The notes beneath the pieces were generated by a model that saw only the letters and a list, made by a program, of their open reading frames with translations, did not search any database and was not told the DNA's origin. Position numbers and translations under genes: made by a program. Below are positions 34,355 through 42,975 of a stretch of 64,000 bases of DNA, piece by piece. This DNA is from DAOUJH01 sp965116555 (GTDB taxonomy: Bacteria; Chloroflexota; Dehalococcoidia; Lucifugimonadales; QGNO01), in contig OZ220698.1 of the NCBI GenBank assembly GCA_965116555.1, positions 1,612,001-1,676,000 of the forward strand. The letters run 5' to 3'. Positions within the stretch are counted from its first letter, which is position 1, and every line of letters begins with the position of its first letter.

Positions 34355-35797
34355 TCAAGACGGATACCTGCTGTGCCCCCAGAATCCTTCCGGGATTTCC
34401 AGACGAGAGCGAAATCCGGTACGCTCCAGCATGGCATCGCTGGCGGCTTGGGCCCGCTGCAGTACGGCCTCCTCGTCCACCGCCGTAACCACCCTGCCCT
34501 GCATCAGCACCCGGCCGTCCACTATGACCGTGTCCACGTCCTGGCCGTTGGCAAAGCCAACCACTCGATGCACCGGCATGTTCAGGGGGTACAGGTGCGG
34601 CTTGTTCATATCCACCAGGATTACGTCGGCCTTCTTGCCCGCCTCCAACGACCCTATCTGGTCGTCCACGCCCAGTGCACGAGCCGCGTCTATGGTCGCC
34701 ATTTCCAGCACCTTGCCCGGAGGCATGTAGGCGCCGTCGCGGTACTCGGCGCGGTGCTGGCGCATGCAGACGTACATGTGGCGGAACATGTCGTAGTTCA
34801 TGTCCGGCGCGGCTGCGTCGGAACCCAGCGCCACGGTGACGCCGGCGTCGAGAAGCTCCGGCACGGGGCAGCGCGACGGATAGGAGTTGCCCGAGCTTGG
34901 GTTGTGGGCAATCCTGGTGTCGGTTTCGGCGCAGATGCGCACCTCCTCCTCCGTGAGTCCCGTGGAATGCGATAAGAGCACGTCCGGCCCAAGGATGCCG
35001 AGCTGCTCGTGAGCGAACTTGACCGTCCCCGTATCGTGGCCGTCCTGCGTCAGGATCAAGCCGTACTTTTCGGCGAGGTCCTTGACGGCGCGCGCCTGCG
35101 ACTTGAGCTCTTCCAGCGGCGTCTCGCTGTAGGGAGAACGAGCCGGGTTCTGCGTAGGCGACATCACTGAGACGTGAATGCGGCCGCCGTCTTCTCCATG
35201 CCAGCGCCGGATGATCTCCTCGGTGGTCTGCATGTACCGGTCAAAGTCGACCATGTAGGCGTGGCTATTGCCGTTGTCCCAGCGAGCGTACTGCCTGGGA
35301 TATGGAGGGTTGCTGGGGCCGACGGCAAGGAACTCGCGGATGCCCATCTGCTGGACTGCCTCGCAGTGGCGATCGGCGTAGACCGGTTCGTCCACGCGCA
35401 TAACCATGGTGCCGCCCCCGAAGTAGGTGACGCCGCAGGTGGTGCCGTTCTTCAACCGATCAAGAGAGGCCAGGAGCGCTTCAGCGTGCCAGAATTCCTC
35501 GTCCGTGCCCTCCGCATAGATATAGTCGGTCGTGTTAGACCAGGAAGCGCCAGCTCCGTGACCCAAGGTCTTCACCAGAGCGTGACCGGCGTGGCCGTGG
35601 CCGTCGATGAGGCCGGGCATAATTACCTTGCGCTGTGCTTGTATGACGCGATCTGCGCTGTGTGCGGCCTCCACCTCCTGACGCGGGCCCACGTCAACGA
35701 TGCGATCGGCTTCGATGGCTACCGCGCCGTCTTCTATGACCCTGCGCCGCGGGTCCATGGTGATGACCGTGCCGCCTGTGATAAGGATGTCTGCCAT
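34355..35797 (-). CDS. Amidohydrolase (cytosine deaminase/SsnA-like)
   Basis: 480 residues. Metal ligands of the amidohydrolase superfamily: PGLIDGHGHAGHAL (HxH) near 60-73, His in TQDGHDTG near 252, His in LLSHSTGL near 276 and Asp in GSDAAAPDMN near 327. A small beta-sandwich caps both ends (ILITGGTVITMD at the start, KADVILVDMNKPHLYPLN near the end). This is the ATZ/TRZ, SsnA and adenosine-deaminase-like group that hydrolyses ring amines or halides. The aldo/keto reductase stop lies 21 bases upstream on the same strand, so the two are probably an operon. Confidence 0.8.
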   Translation of the reverse strand: MADILITGGTVITMDPRRRVIEDGAVAIEADRIVDVGPRQEVEAAHSADRVIQAQRKVIMPGLIDGHGHAGHALVKTLGHGAGASWSNTTDYIYAEGTDEEFWHAEALLASLDRLKNGTTCGVTYFGGGTMVMRVDEPVYADRHCEAVQQMGIREFLAVGPSNPPYPRQYARWDNGNSHAYMVDFDRYMQTTEEIIRRWHGEDGGRIHVSVMSPTQNPARSPYSETPLEELKSQARAVKDLAEKYGLILTQDGHDTGTVKFAHEQLGILGPDVLLSHSTGLTEEEVRICAETDTRIAHNPSSGNSYPSRCPVPELLDAGVTVALGSDAAAPDMNYDMFRHMYVCMRQHRAEYRDGAYMPPGKVLEMATIDAARALGVDDQIGSLEAGKKADVILVDMNKPHLYPLNMPVHRVVGFANGQDVDTVIVDGRVLMQGRVVTAVDEEAVLQRAQAASDAMLERTGFRSRLEIPEGFWGHSRYPS

Positions 35798-35818
35798 GTT
35801 GTGCCTCCTGGAAGTTTG

Positions 35819-36826
35819 CTATGACCTGCCAAAATCGCTGGCCCAGAGCTGGCGAAGCTCGGCTAACGCCTCATGGGGAATGGGATGTTTTTCAGGGACG
35901 GATGCAGCTTCCTCTATCTGGATCCGGCTGGAAAATCCGACGAGCACAGTGGATACTCCGGTATGCATTAGCGCAAAGCGCACCGCGGCCTGGGGAAGGG
36001 ACTGGATGTCGCCGGAGACGAGAAAGTCTAACTTGGAGGCGCGCTCTTCATCGGCGTCATAGGCGGAATCGGTGACCATGGGACTGCCGATAGTGGGGGA
36101 GGCGTGCCCCTGCCGCGCCGAAGCTCCGGCAAGCGCGCCTGCGGCCATGACGCGAATCACCACAACCCCCATCTCGTGCCCCGCGGCGCGGTCGATGAGA
36201 TGACGGAAGTCATGGCCAACGAAATCGGAAGGAACCGACACACCGGCGCTGGGGTTCAGCATATTGTAGTAGGCCTGCACAACGTCGAAGCGTCCGCTGT
36301 CCACCGTCTTGATAAGTGCATCGGTGTCTCCGTTGCCAGTGAAGCCGGTGAACCGTATCAGCCCCTCCGAACGCAGGTCGTCAAAGGCGTCAACCACGCC
36401 GTTCTTGCCCAACACGTCGTCGATTCCCATGGTCTCGCCGCTGATGCCGCCGCCGCGTTGCATCGTTATGCCGTCGTGGAGCTGGAAGACGTCCACGGAG
36501 TCACGGCCCAGGCGCTTCAGGCTCTCTTCCAAAGAGCGACGCGCCCCGCCCTTGATATCGTCCAGTCTGTGGCGCAGATTCACTTTCGTAGCAACCCATG
36601 CCTGGGGCTTCAGGTGGTCTAGTACCCGGCCAAGATTGGTCTCGGAAAGCCCGTCCCCGTAGCTTGGCGCGGTGTCGAAATAGTTGACGCCAAGGTCAAG
36701 GGCGCGCTGCACCCCTTCCAACTGCTCCTGGAAGGAGCCGCGCACCATCAGTCCGCCCACGTTGCCGCAGCCAAAGCCAACCTCAGATACGCGAAGCCCC
36801 GTTCTGCCCAGAGTTCTGTAGTTCAC
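35819..36826 (-). CDS. Aldo/keto reductase
   Basis: 335 residues from the GTG at 36826, giving the standard AKR N-terminus (NYRTLGRTGLRVSEVGFG). A TTG at 36859 would add 11 unlike residues. Catalytic tetrad: Asp in NYFDTAPSYG, Tyr in the same motif, Lys in WVATKVN and His in VFQLHDG. NADPH-binding C-terminal segment at about 255-310. It belongs to the Tas/YajO-like bacterial AKR group with broad carbonyl substrates. Upstream the strand change to pheT leaves a short divergent spacer. Confidence 0.8.
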   Translation of the reverse strand: MNYRTLGRTGLRVSEVGFGCGNVGGLMVRGSFQEQLEGVQRALDLGVNYFDTAPSYGDGLSETNLGRVLDHLKPQAWVATKVNLRHRLDDIKGGARRSLEESLKRLGRDSVDVFQLHDGITMQRGGGISGETMGIDDVLGKNGVVDAFDDLRSEGLIRFTGFTGNGDTDALIKTVDSGRFDVVQAYYNMLNPSAGVSVPSDFVGHDFRHLIDRAAGHEMGVVVIRVMAAGALAGASARQGHASPTIGSPMVTDSAYDADEERASKLDFLVSGDIQSLPQAAVRFALMHTGVSTVLVGFSSRIQIEEAASVPEKHPIPHEALAELRQLWASDFGRS

Positions 36827-36907
36827 AACTCCGCAAAACCCCCATAGTGGCGAAATCAATCAGGATAAGTATAATGTTGGTTTGAATACCCTGTGTAGCA
36901 CAACTTC

Positions 36908-39307
36908 ATGAAGATACCAATATCCTGGCTGAAAGAATACGTGGACGTGGCCTTTCCCGCAAAGGAGCTGGCGCACCGCTTGACCATGGCCGGCCTGGAG
37001 ACCGGCGATGTCGAAGTCATAGGCGAGCAATGGGACAACATCTCCGTGGGCTTGGTTGTGAAGGCCGAACAGCACCCCAACGCCGACCGGCTCAAGCTGG
37101 CCACGGTAGACCTTGGAGGCGAGCAAGTTACGGTGGTCTGCGGCGGTCCCAACCTGGCGGAAGGACAGAAGATAGCATTTGCTGCACTGGGCGCGCGCCT
37201 CATCAATCCGCAATCGGACAAGCCGGAGACTCTGAAAGCGGCCAACATCAGAGGCGTCGTGTCGCAGGGCATGGTCTGCTCGGAGCGCGAACTGGGGCTG
37301 GGCGAGGACCACGACGGAATACTTGTGCTTGACGACGGCGCTCCCGTGGGCACTCCACTGGCCGAGTACCTGGGCGATACCGTGCTGAACACCGAGGTTA
37401 CTCCCAACAGACCCGACTGGCTTTCCATGCTCGGCGTGGCCTATGAAGTGGCGGCTCTCAGTGGCGGTGGAGTGCGTGAGCCGGACGTCTCCTACCCTGA
37501 AGTGGAACCCGCTATCGAGCAGGAGGTCAAGGTATTCATCGACGACCCTGACCTTGCGCCAAGGTATACGGCAAGCCTGATCAAGGGAGTTACGGTGGGA
37601 CCGTCGCCGCAGTGGTTGCAAGACCGCCTGATCAAAGCGGGCCAGCGCCCTATCAACAACCTGGTGGACATTACCAACTATGTGATGCTGGAATACGGCC
37701 AGCCCCTGCACGCTTTCGACTTCGATAAGCTCGGAGAGGGCATCATACGCGTGCGGCGTGCCAAAGCTGGGGAGACTCTGACCAGCATAGACGGCGAGCA
37801 GCGCAAGCTGACAGCGGAGATGCTGGCGATCGCCGATGCTGAAAAGGCGGTGGCAATCGCCGGAGTGATGGGCGGCGCCGAGACTGAGGTGACCCAGAAA
37901 ACGCGCAATGTGCTGTTGGAGTCGGCGAACTTCAACCCTACGAGCATACGCCGCACCGCAGCGGCGCTGCAGATGCGAACCGAGGCCTCCTACAGGTTCG
38001 AGCGAGGCCTGAACCCTGAGCTGGCGCCCGTAGCGCTGAGGAGAGCAACGCAACTGATGCAGCAGATAGCGGGCGGGCAGGTCTCTAAGGGAATCGCCGA
38101 CGCATACCCGGGGAAAGCGGACTCCGGAGCAGTCAGGTTTTCACTGGACAGGGTTGAAAAGGTGCTTGGGGTCAGGTTCTCCCTGGAAGACACTGAACGC
38201 GTGCTGAGTTCACTGGGCTTTACCTTCCAACTCAAAGGACAGGACGTGCTAGAGGTGGAGCCTCCCTACTGGCGCAGCGACATATCGATTGAGGACGACC
38301 TGGTCGAAGAGCTGGCGCGGACAACGGGATACGATGCGATACCCACAACGTTCCTGGGCACAAGCATCCCTCAGCACCACAGACAGCCGGAGAGGGAGCT
38401 TAGGGAAATGGTCAAGGACCTGCTGGTGGAAGCGGGCCTGCAGGAGGTCATCTCATACGCGATGACCAGCTACGAGACCTTGGATAAGGCCGAGGCTCTG
38501 GGAGAGATGGAACCTTTGACCCTGCGCAACCCCATGTCTCCGGAACAGCAATACCTTAGGACTTCGTTGCGGGGCAGCCTGCTCTCCACCCTGGAGATGA
38601 ACCAGAGGTACGGTCAGCAGAGCATACGGCTGTTCGAAGTGGGTCGCGTATACGTGCCTCGCCGGGACGGACTGCCGGAAGAACGCGAGGTTGCAGTAGG
38701 CTTAGTCTGGGGAGACCGGACATCGCTATCCTGGACAGGCCAAAATGGCAAGGTGGACTTCTTCGATGCCAAAGGAGTGGTGCAAGCGCTGATGTCGGGG
38801 CTGGAAGTGAGGGAAGAATACGCGGCAGACCAGGACCCGCTGCTTCATCCGGGCAGAACGGCCTCTATTAGCGTAGACGGCGAGCAGGTGGGCGTAGTGG
38901 GAGAGGTCAAGCCTGAAGTACTGGAAGGGTTCGGCATCTCTGCGGGCGCAGTAGCCATGTTCGAGGTAGACCTGGCAAAGCTGCTGCCCCTGTTGCCGGA
39001 GGATATGCTCCGCTTTGAGTCGCTGCCCAGATTCCCCGGCTCGTACCGGGACTTGGCGCTTGTCGTAGACTCTCACGTGCCGGCGGCAACGCTGGAATCG
39101 CTGATCAAAAAGCATAACCTTGTGGATACCGTTACCATCTTTGACGTTTACACAGGCAAGGGAGTGCCTGAAGGCAAGCGGTCCATCGCCGTGCGCATAA
39201 ACTTCCAATCAAAGCGAAAAACCCTTACGGCGGAGGCTGTATCGGCGGCGCAGGAGCAGATTATGAGACAGCTCGCTAAAGAGACAGGCGCCGAACTGCG
39301 TGGATAG
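36908..39307 (+). CDS. pheT: Phenylalanine-tRNA ligase beta subunit
   Basis: 799 residues, full length. Domain order: N-terminal pheT part, tRNA-binding EMAP-like fold (HPNADRLKLATVDLG near 57-71), B3/4 editing domain (about 210-380, MRTEASYRFERGL), B5 (about 395-470), catalytic-like core (about 480-690) and C-terminal anticodon-binding FDX-ACB domain (RFPGSYRDLALVV near 707). Forms a tetramer with PheS. Unusually, pheS is not next to it: the upstream neighbour is a divergent aldo/keto reductase and the downstream one is moeA. Confidence 0.95.
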   Translation: MKIPISWLKEYVDVAFPAKELAHRLTMAGLETGDVEVIGEQWDNISVGLVVKAEQHPNADRLKLATVDLGGEQVTVVCGGPNLAEGQKIAFAALGARLINPQSDKPETLKAANIRGVVSQGMVCSERELGLGEDHDGILVLDDGAPVGTPLAEYLGDTVLNTEVTPNRPDWLSMLGVAYEVAALSGGGVREPDVSYPEVEPAIEQEVKVFIDDPDLAPRYTASLIKGVTVGPSPQWLQDRLIKAGQRPINNLVDITNYVMLEYGQPLHAFDFDKLGEGIIRVRRAKAGETLTSIDGEQRKLTAEMLAIADAEKAVAIAGVMGGAETEVTQKTRNVLLESANFNPTSIRRTAAALQMRTEASYRFERGLNPELAPVALRRATQLMQQIAGGQVSKGIADAYPGKADSGAVRFSLDRVEKVLGVRFSLEDTERVLSSLGFTFQLKGQDVLEVEPPYWRSDISIEDDLVEELARTTGYDAIPTTFLGTSIPQHHRQPERELREMVKDLLVEAGLQEVISYAMTSYETLDKAEALGEMEPLTLRNPMSPEQQYLRTSLRGSLLSTLEMNQRYGQQSIRLFEVGRVYVPRRDGLPEEREVAVGLVWGDRTSLSWTGQNGKVDFFDAKGVVQALMSGLEVREEYAADQDPLLHPGRTASISVDGEQVGVVGEVKPEVLEGFGISAGAVAMFEVDLAKLLPLLPEDMLRFESLPRFPGSYRDLALVVDSHVPAATLESLIKKHNLVDTVTIFDVYTGKGVPEGKRSIAVRINFQSKRKTLTAEAVSAAQEQIMRQLAKETGAELRG

Positions 39308-39343
39308 CCCAACCTGAAGTTGGCGGAACTACTGCTAAAGATA

Positions 39344-40636
39344 ATGACTACCGGAGAACACAAGCATAGCCATTCAGAGGATATGCTATCCGTTGAGGAA
39401 GCCAGGGAAAAAGTCCTGGCGCTGACACCGGTGCTGGAAGCTGAAGAAGTGCCTCTGCTGGAAGCGCAGGGGCAGGTGCTGGCTGAGGATGCGGTAGCCA
39501 GCTTTGACATACCGCCCTTGGACAACTCGGCGATGGACGGCTACGCGGTGCGTTACGCGGACATAGAAGGCGCAACTCTTCAGCGGAGCAAACTGCTCAG
39601 GGTGTCGGACTACGTGGCCGCAGGCCAGATCCCGCGTACTACGGTCAGCGAAGGCACGGCGGTACGGATAATGACCGGAGCTCCCATACCGCCCGGCGCG
39701 GACACCGTAGTCCCCTTTGAAGAGACTGACGAGGTAGAACGTAGTGCCGCCGGACGCCCCATAGACGAGGTCCTGGTGAGGAACGAGGTTCCCAAGGGCC
39801 AATTTGTGCGCCGGGCGGCGGAAGACGTTGCGAAGGGTGACGTCACCCTATCCAAGGGCACTGTGCTCAGAGCCAGCGAAATTGGAGTGCTTGCATCGCT
39901 GGGGCACTGCTCTGTGAAGGTGGTGCGGCGTCCTGTGGTAGCAGTGCTGGCCACGGGAGACGAGTTGCTGGAGCCCGGCCAAGAACTTGAGGCTGGGAAG
40001 ATATACAATAGCAACAGCTACGGCATAGCGGCGTCGGTCAAAAGGTACGGAGGGCTGCCCCGGGTACTGGGAATCGCCAGGGACAACATAGAGTCCATGG
40101 GTGAAGCGCTGGAACGGGGGCTGGAAGCAGACATGCTGATAACGTCGGCTGGGGTTTCCAAAGGCGATTATGATATGGTCAAGGACGTTTTGGCGGAGCG
40201 TGGCGAAATAGCCTTTTGGTCGGTTAGAATGCGACCGGCCAAACCCATAGCGTTCGGAACGCTGAGAGGCCCTAGCGGGCGCAAAGTGCCCCACCTTGGC
40301 CTGCCGGGGAATCCCGCCAGCGCGATGGTGGCGTTTGAACAGCTGGGCCGTCCGGCTATATTGAAGATGATGGGCCGCACAAACCTGGACAAGCCCACGG
40401 TGGAAGCCGTGCTGGAGGACCCCATCATCAACTATGACGGACGACGCGTGTACGCTAGGGCGATTGTGAGCAAGAAAGACCAGACCTATTACGCACGCCT
40501 CACGGGGCCTCAAGGATCGAATATTCTGACCTCCATGGCTAGGGCAAACGGACTTGCCATCTGCCCTGAGGACGTAGAGATAATGGAGAAAGGCCGGATT
40601 GCGCAGGTACAGATGTTGGACTGGGAAAATGAATAA
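39344..40636 (+). CDS. moeA: Molybdopterin molybdenumtransferase MoeA
   Basis: About 430 residues. MoeA inserts molybdate into adenylylated molybdopterin. Motifs: PLDNSAMDGYAVR near 55, EGTAVRIMTGAPIPPGADTV near 105, ATGDELLEPGQ near 205, AGVSKGDYDMV near 270 and LGLPGNPASAMVAFEQL near 330. ATG at 39344 is chosen because it opens the protein shortly before the DMLSVEEAR block; the TTG at 39320 and ATG at 39383 are alternatives and none has a strong ribosome site. It lies 36 bases after pheT. It likely serves the sulfite-oxidase-type enzyme at 8.4 kb among others. Confidence 0.9.
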   Translation: MTTGEHKHSHSEDMLSVEEAREKVLALTPVLEAEEVPLLEAQGQVLAEDAVASFDIPPLDNSAMDGYAVRYADIEGATLQRSKLLRVSDYVAAGQIPRTTVSEGTAVRIMTGAPIPPGADTVVPFEETDEVERSAAGRPIDEVLVRNEVPKGQFVRRAAEDVAKGDVTLSKGTVLRASEIGVLASLGHCSVKVVRRPVVAVLATGDELLEPGQELEAGKIYNSNSYGIAASVKRYGGLPRVLGIARDNIESMGEALERGLEADMLITSAGVSKGDYDMVKDVLAERGEIAFWSVRMRPAKPIAFGTLRGPSGRKVPHLGLPGNPASAMVAFEQLGRPAILKMMGRTNLDKPTVEAVLEDPIINYDGRRVYARAIVSKKDQTYYARLTGPQGSNILTSMARANGLAICPEDVEIMEKGRIAQVQMLDWENE

Positions 40637-40642
40637 ACAGCT

Positions 40643-41119
40643 ATGCGGGAGATGAACGTGGTCTTAGAACAGGAAGAAGAACAAGACTCTAGATATCTGG
40701 CGGCTACCTTCAAGGTGGACCCGTCAAGATTTGAATCCCTGGGGCGCTCCATGGGCTTGCTATTGAGGGATAGGCGTTGCCCCTCATGCTGGGCAACGCT
40801 GATCAACGAGCCGGACCAGGGGCTTAGTACAAGAGCCAGGGAGCACTTGAAACGCTTAGCTGAGCACTGCTGCAAGCAGCCGGACTACATAAAGCACGAC
40901 ATGCCTATCATGGAGGCGGTGTTCCGCATCCTGCTGAGCCATCGTGAGGGGCCGCTCTCTGTGGAACAAATCCTGGAAGAACTGCAAGAACGGTGGTCAG
41001 ACCCCACCAACCCAAGAGACCCGACTCCTGACAAGATCTACAGGATCCTATCCGGGGATAGGTTCTACGGGATAGTTATGGATACCCCTCCGCTTGAGCC
41101 TGCGGAAGAATCTTCCTAA
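40643..41119 (+). CDS. Uncharacterised protein with CxxC motif and winged-helix-like C-terminus
   Basis: 158 residues, 6 bases after moeA. An acidic N-terminus (EQEEEQDSRYL), a central CPSCW motif near 47-51 and a Cys pair HCCKQ near 75, followed by a region resembling a HTH/winged-helix (AVFRILLSHREGPLSVEQILEEL split at about 90-112; then DKIYRILSGDRFYGIV). The Cys pairs may bind zinc. Not assigned to a family I recognise. Co-transcription with moeA and pheT is likely from spacing. Confidence 0.6.
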   Translation: MREMNVVLEQEEEQDSRYLAATFKVDPSRFESLGRSMGLLLRDRRCPSCWATLINEPDQGLSTRAREHLKRLAEHCCKQPDYIKHDMPIMEAVFRILLSHREGPLSVEQILEELQERWSDPTNPRDPTPDKIYRILSGDRFYGIVMDTPPLEPAEESS

Positions 41120-41162
41120 CCGGCCCCGGGTAACGCCACCCTCCTACGTTTGAGCCTACCGG

Positions 41163-41522
41163 CTAAGCGGCCAGGTGCTGCTTAGCAGTGGTCGCCAGCT
41201 GGGTAAAAGCCGCTTGGTCTTTGACGGCGATATCCGCCAGCATCTTCCGGTCTACTTCCACGTTTGCCAGCTTGAGGCCGTGAATGAAGGTATTGTAGTT
41301 GAGCCCTTCCTGCCGGGCGGCAGCGCTTATGCGCAGTATCCAGAGGCGGCGGAAGTCGCCTTTTCGCTCTCTGCGATGAGCATAGGTGTAGGCCATGGCC
41401 TTGACGAGCGACTCTTTGGCCCTCCTGTAAAGGCGATGTCGTACTCCCTTGTGCCCCTTGGTTAGGGCAAGGACTTTAGCGCGTCGCCGGTGCTTGGTTA
41501 CACCGCGTTTGACTCTAGCCAA
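41163..41522 (-). CDS. rplT: 50S ribosomal protein L20
   Basis: 119 residues, usual length 115-120. MARVKRGVTKHRRRAKVLAL at the start, then RLYRRAKESLVKAMAYTY and ANVEVDRKMLADIAVKD near the end are L20 signatures. Binds 23S rRNA early in 50S assembly, and in many bacteria represses its own operon by mimicking rRNA. Third gene of infC-rpmI-rplT with a 46-base spacer before it. Confidence 0.97.
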   Translation of the reverse strand: MARVKRGVTKHRRRAKVLALTKGHKGVRHRLYRRAKESLVKAMAYTYAHRRERKGDFRRLWILRISAAARQEGLNYNTFIHGLKLANVEVDRKMLADIAVKDQAAFTQLATTAKQHLAA

Positions 41523-41568
41523 GATGTCTCCTTTGAATGCAGGTCACGTCCAGGTATCCGGGCGGTCC

Positions 41569-41769
41569 CTATTTAGCGTATGGAATGAGGCGGCGCAACT
41601 TTGGCTTGTCCGCCTTGCTTACGGCTACCGTATCATCGAACATGCGGCGGGAGCGTTTGGACTTCTTGCGCCGCAAGTGGCTGCTCAAGCCCTTCATTCG
41701 CAACGCCTTGCCGCCGCCTGAGTAGCGAAAGCGAGCCTTTGCACCTTTGTGTGTCTTTAGTTTCGGCAT
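41569..41769 (-). CDS. rpmI: 50S ribosomal protein L35
   Basis: 66 residues, standard for L35: MPKLKTHKGAKARFRYSGGG and LSSHLRRKKSKRSRR. Rich in Lys/Arg as expected for a rRNA-binding protein. Sits 15 bases after infC and before rplT, the conserved order. Confidence 0.97.
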   Translation of the reverse strand: MPKLKTHKGAKARFRYSGGGKALRMKGLSSHLRRKKSKRSRRMFDDTVAVSKADKPKLRRLIPYAK

Positions 41770-41784
41770 CTGTTCCTCTAAAAA

Positions 41785-42369
41785 CTAGGGACTGACAAGC
41801 TCGGCCTTTTCCGACGGCTTGTCGGCTGTCTCCTGTGTCTTGGCAGTTCCTTTGCTTGTAGCTGCACCTGGAGCCAGAATGATGCTGAGCATACGTCCTT
41901 CCATGGTAGGAGCCTTCTCCAGCTTGGAGATGCTCTGCAAACCCTCAGCAACCTTGCGAAGAAGCGAGATACCCAGCTCCGGGTGGGTAATGGACCTTCC
42001 TCTGAAAAGGACGGTCACCTTTACTTTGGCTCCGCTGCCCAGGAACTTCCTGATGGTGCGCTCCTTGGCGTCCAGGTCATGCTGACCGATGTTGGGCCTG
42101 AGCCGCACTTCACGGAGCTCTATAGACCTCTGGGATTTCTTGGCTTCCTTTTCCTTCTTGGCCTGCTCGTAGCGGAAACGTCCGTAATCCAGCAAACGGC
42201 AGACGGGAGGATCGGCGCCGGGCGCAACCTCCACCAAGTCCAGATCCCGCTCTTGGGCTAATGCCATGGCTTCCTGGATTCTCATTATGCCTAGCTGCTG
42301 ACCCCGTTCGTCAACAACGCGAACGTTGGGTGAGCGTATAGCCCTGTTAGCCCGGTACTCTCTAGCTAT
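41785..42369 (-). CDS. infC: Translation initiation factor IF-3, probable AUA start
   Basis: 194 residues if started at the ATA at 42369. The first ATG is at 42285 and would remove the N-terminal 28 residues, including the conserved NRAIRSPNVRVVDERGQQLGI strand pair of the IF-3 N domain (quoted to show the match; it ends at codon 28). Reading upstream, the frame has no ATG, GTG or TTG; an in-frame TGA stands two codons before the ATA, leaving only CTG or ATA. GAGGTGA lies six bases before the ATA. Use of AUU/AUC/AUA by infC is a known autoregulatory device because IF-3 rejects weak start codons. The C domain (KVTVLFRGRSITHPELG) and linker are normal; a Thr/Lys/Glu tail of about 25 residues is extra. 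Confidence 0.9.
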   Translation of the reverse strand: MAREYRANRAIRSPNVRVVDERGQQLGIMRIQEAMALAQERDLDLVEVAPGADPPVCRLLDYGRFRYEQAKKEKEAKKSQRSIELREVRLRPNIGQHDLDAKERTIRKFLGSGAKVKVTVLFRGRSITHPELGISLLRKVAEGLQSISKLEKAPTMEGRMLSIILAPGAATSKGTAKTQETADKPSEKAELVSP

Positions 42370-42407
42370 CAGTCACCTCTCTCTTTCTTTCGAATTGATA
42401 GGTGAGG

Positions 42408-42437
42408 AATATACCACAGCACGGCCAAAGCAGTAAA
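42408..42437 (-). promoter_or_regulatory. Promoter of the infC-rpmI-rplT operon
   Basis: On the minus strand: -35 TTTACT (42437-42432), 18-base spacer, -10 TATATT (42413-42408) preceded by TGG, an extended -10. It leaves a leader of about 35 bases before the proposed AUA start, too short for a long r-protein leader structure. Confidence 0.5.
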
Positions 42438-42505
42438 GGTTTGACGGTCAGCACGCCTTCCTGTCGTATTGCTTCGGTTCTTCTCAATAACGGAAGAAAA
42501 ACCTG

Positions 42506-42522
42506 GTAAACTCGATGTTTAC
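42506..42522 (+). promoter_or_regulatory. 17-bp dyad upstream of the glyoxalase gene
   Basis: Perfect inverted repeat GTAAAC-TCGAT-GTTTAC. The left arm overlaps a possible extended -10 (TGGTAAACT) and lies 67 bases before the ATG at 42589. Reads as a repressor operator; no regulator is adjacent. Confidence 0.4.
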
Positions 42523-42588
42523 ATGCCAGCCAGTCTCAAGGGTAACTCATAAGCCTAGAGACCAACTTGCCAATTGGGAGGACAAACA

Positions 42589-42960
42589 ATGGAACTCGGC
42601 GCATTTTCCGTAAGCTTGGCCGTCCAAGACCTGGAGGCTTCCAGAGCCTTCTACGAGAAACTGGGATTCCAGGTCGTGGCGGGTGAGCCTTCAGAGAACT
42701 GGCAGATACTACGAAACGGAAGCTGCACCATAGGCATATTCCAGGGTATGTTTGAAAGGAACATACTGACTTTCAATCCAGGGTGGGATAGCCGGGGCCA
42801 AGACCTGGAAACTTTTGCAGACGTGCGTGACCTGCAGCGGCAGTTCAAAGCGGAAGGCCTACAGCTGGAGGTTGAAGTAGAGGAAAACAGCACGGGGCCG
42901 GCGAGCTTTGTGCTAACCGACCCCGACGGCAATCCAATCCTGGTGGACCAACACGTTTGA
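42589..42960 (+). CDS. Glyoxalase/bleomycin-resistance (VOC) family protein
   Basis: 123 residues from the ATG at 42589, with GGGAGG eight bases upstream. One VOC beta-alpha-beta repeat pair: FSVSLAVQDLEASRAFYEKL near 5-24 and the second half ending in FVLTDPDGNPILVDQH near 107-122. Metal-ligand positions are only partly canonical (the first is not His; a terminal Asp/His is present), so catalytic class is open. The gene stands between infC and thrS on the opposite strand. Confidence 0.75.
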   Translation: MELGAFSVSLAVQDLEASRAFYEKLGFQVVAGEPSENWQILRNGSCTIGIFQGMFERNILTFNPGWDSRGQDLETFADVRDLQRQFKAEGLQLEVEVEENSTGPASFVLTDPDGNPILVDQHV

Positions 42961-42975
42961 TTATAAGTGCCGTGC

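Noticed and set aside
36860..38053. 397-residue open frame on the minus strand
   Set aside because: Complete antisense shadow of pheT; low-complexity composition and no family resemblance.
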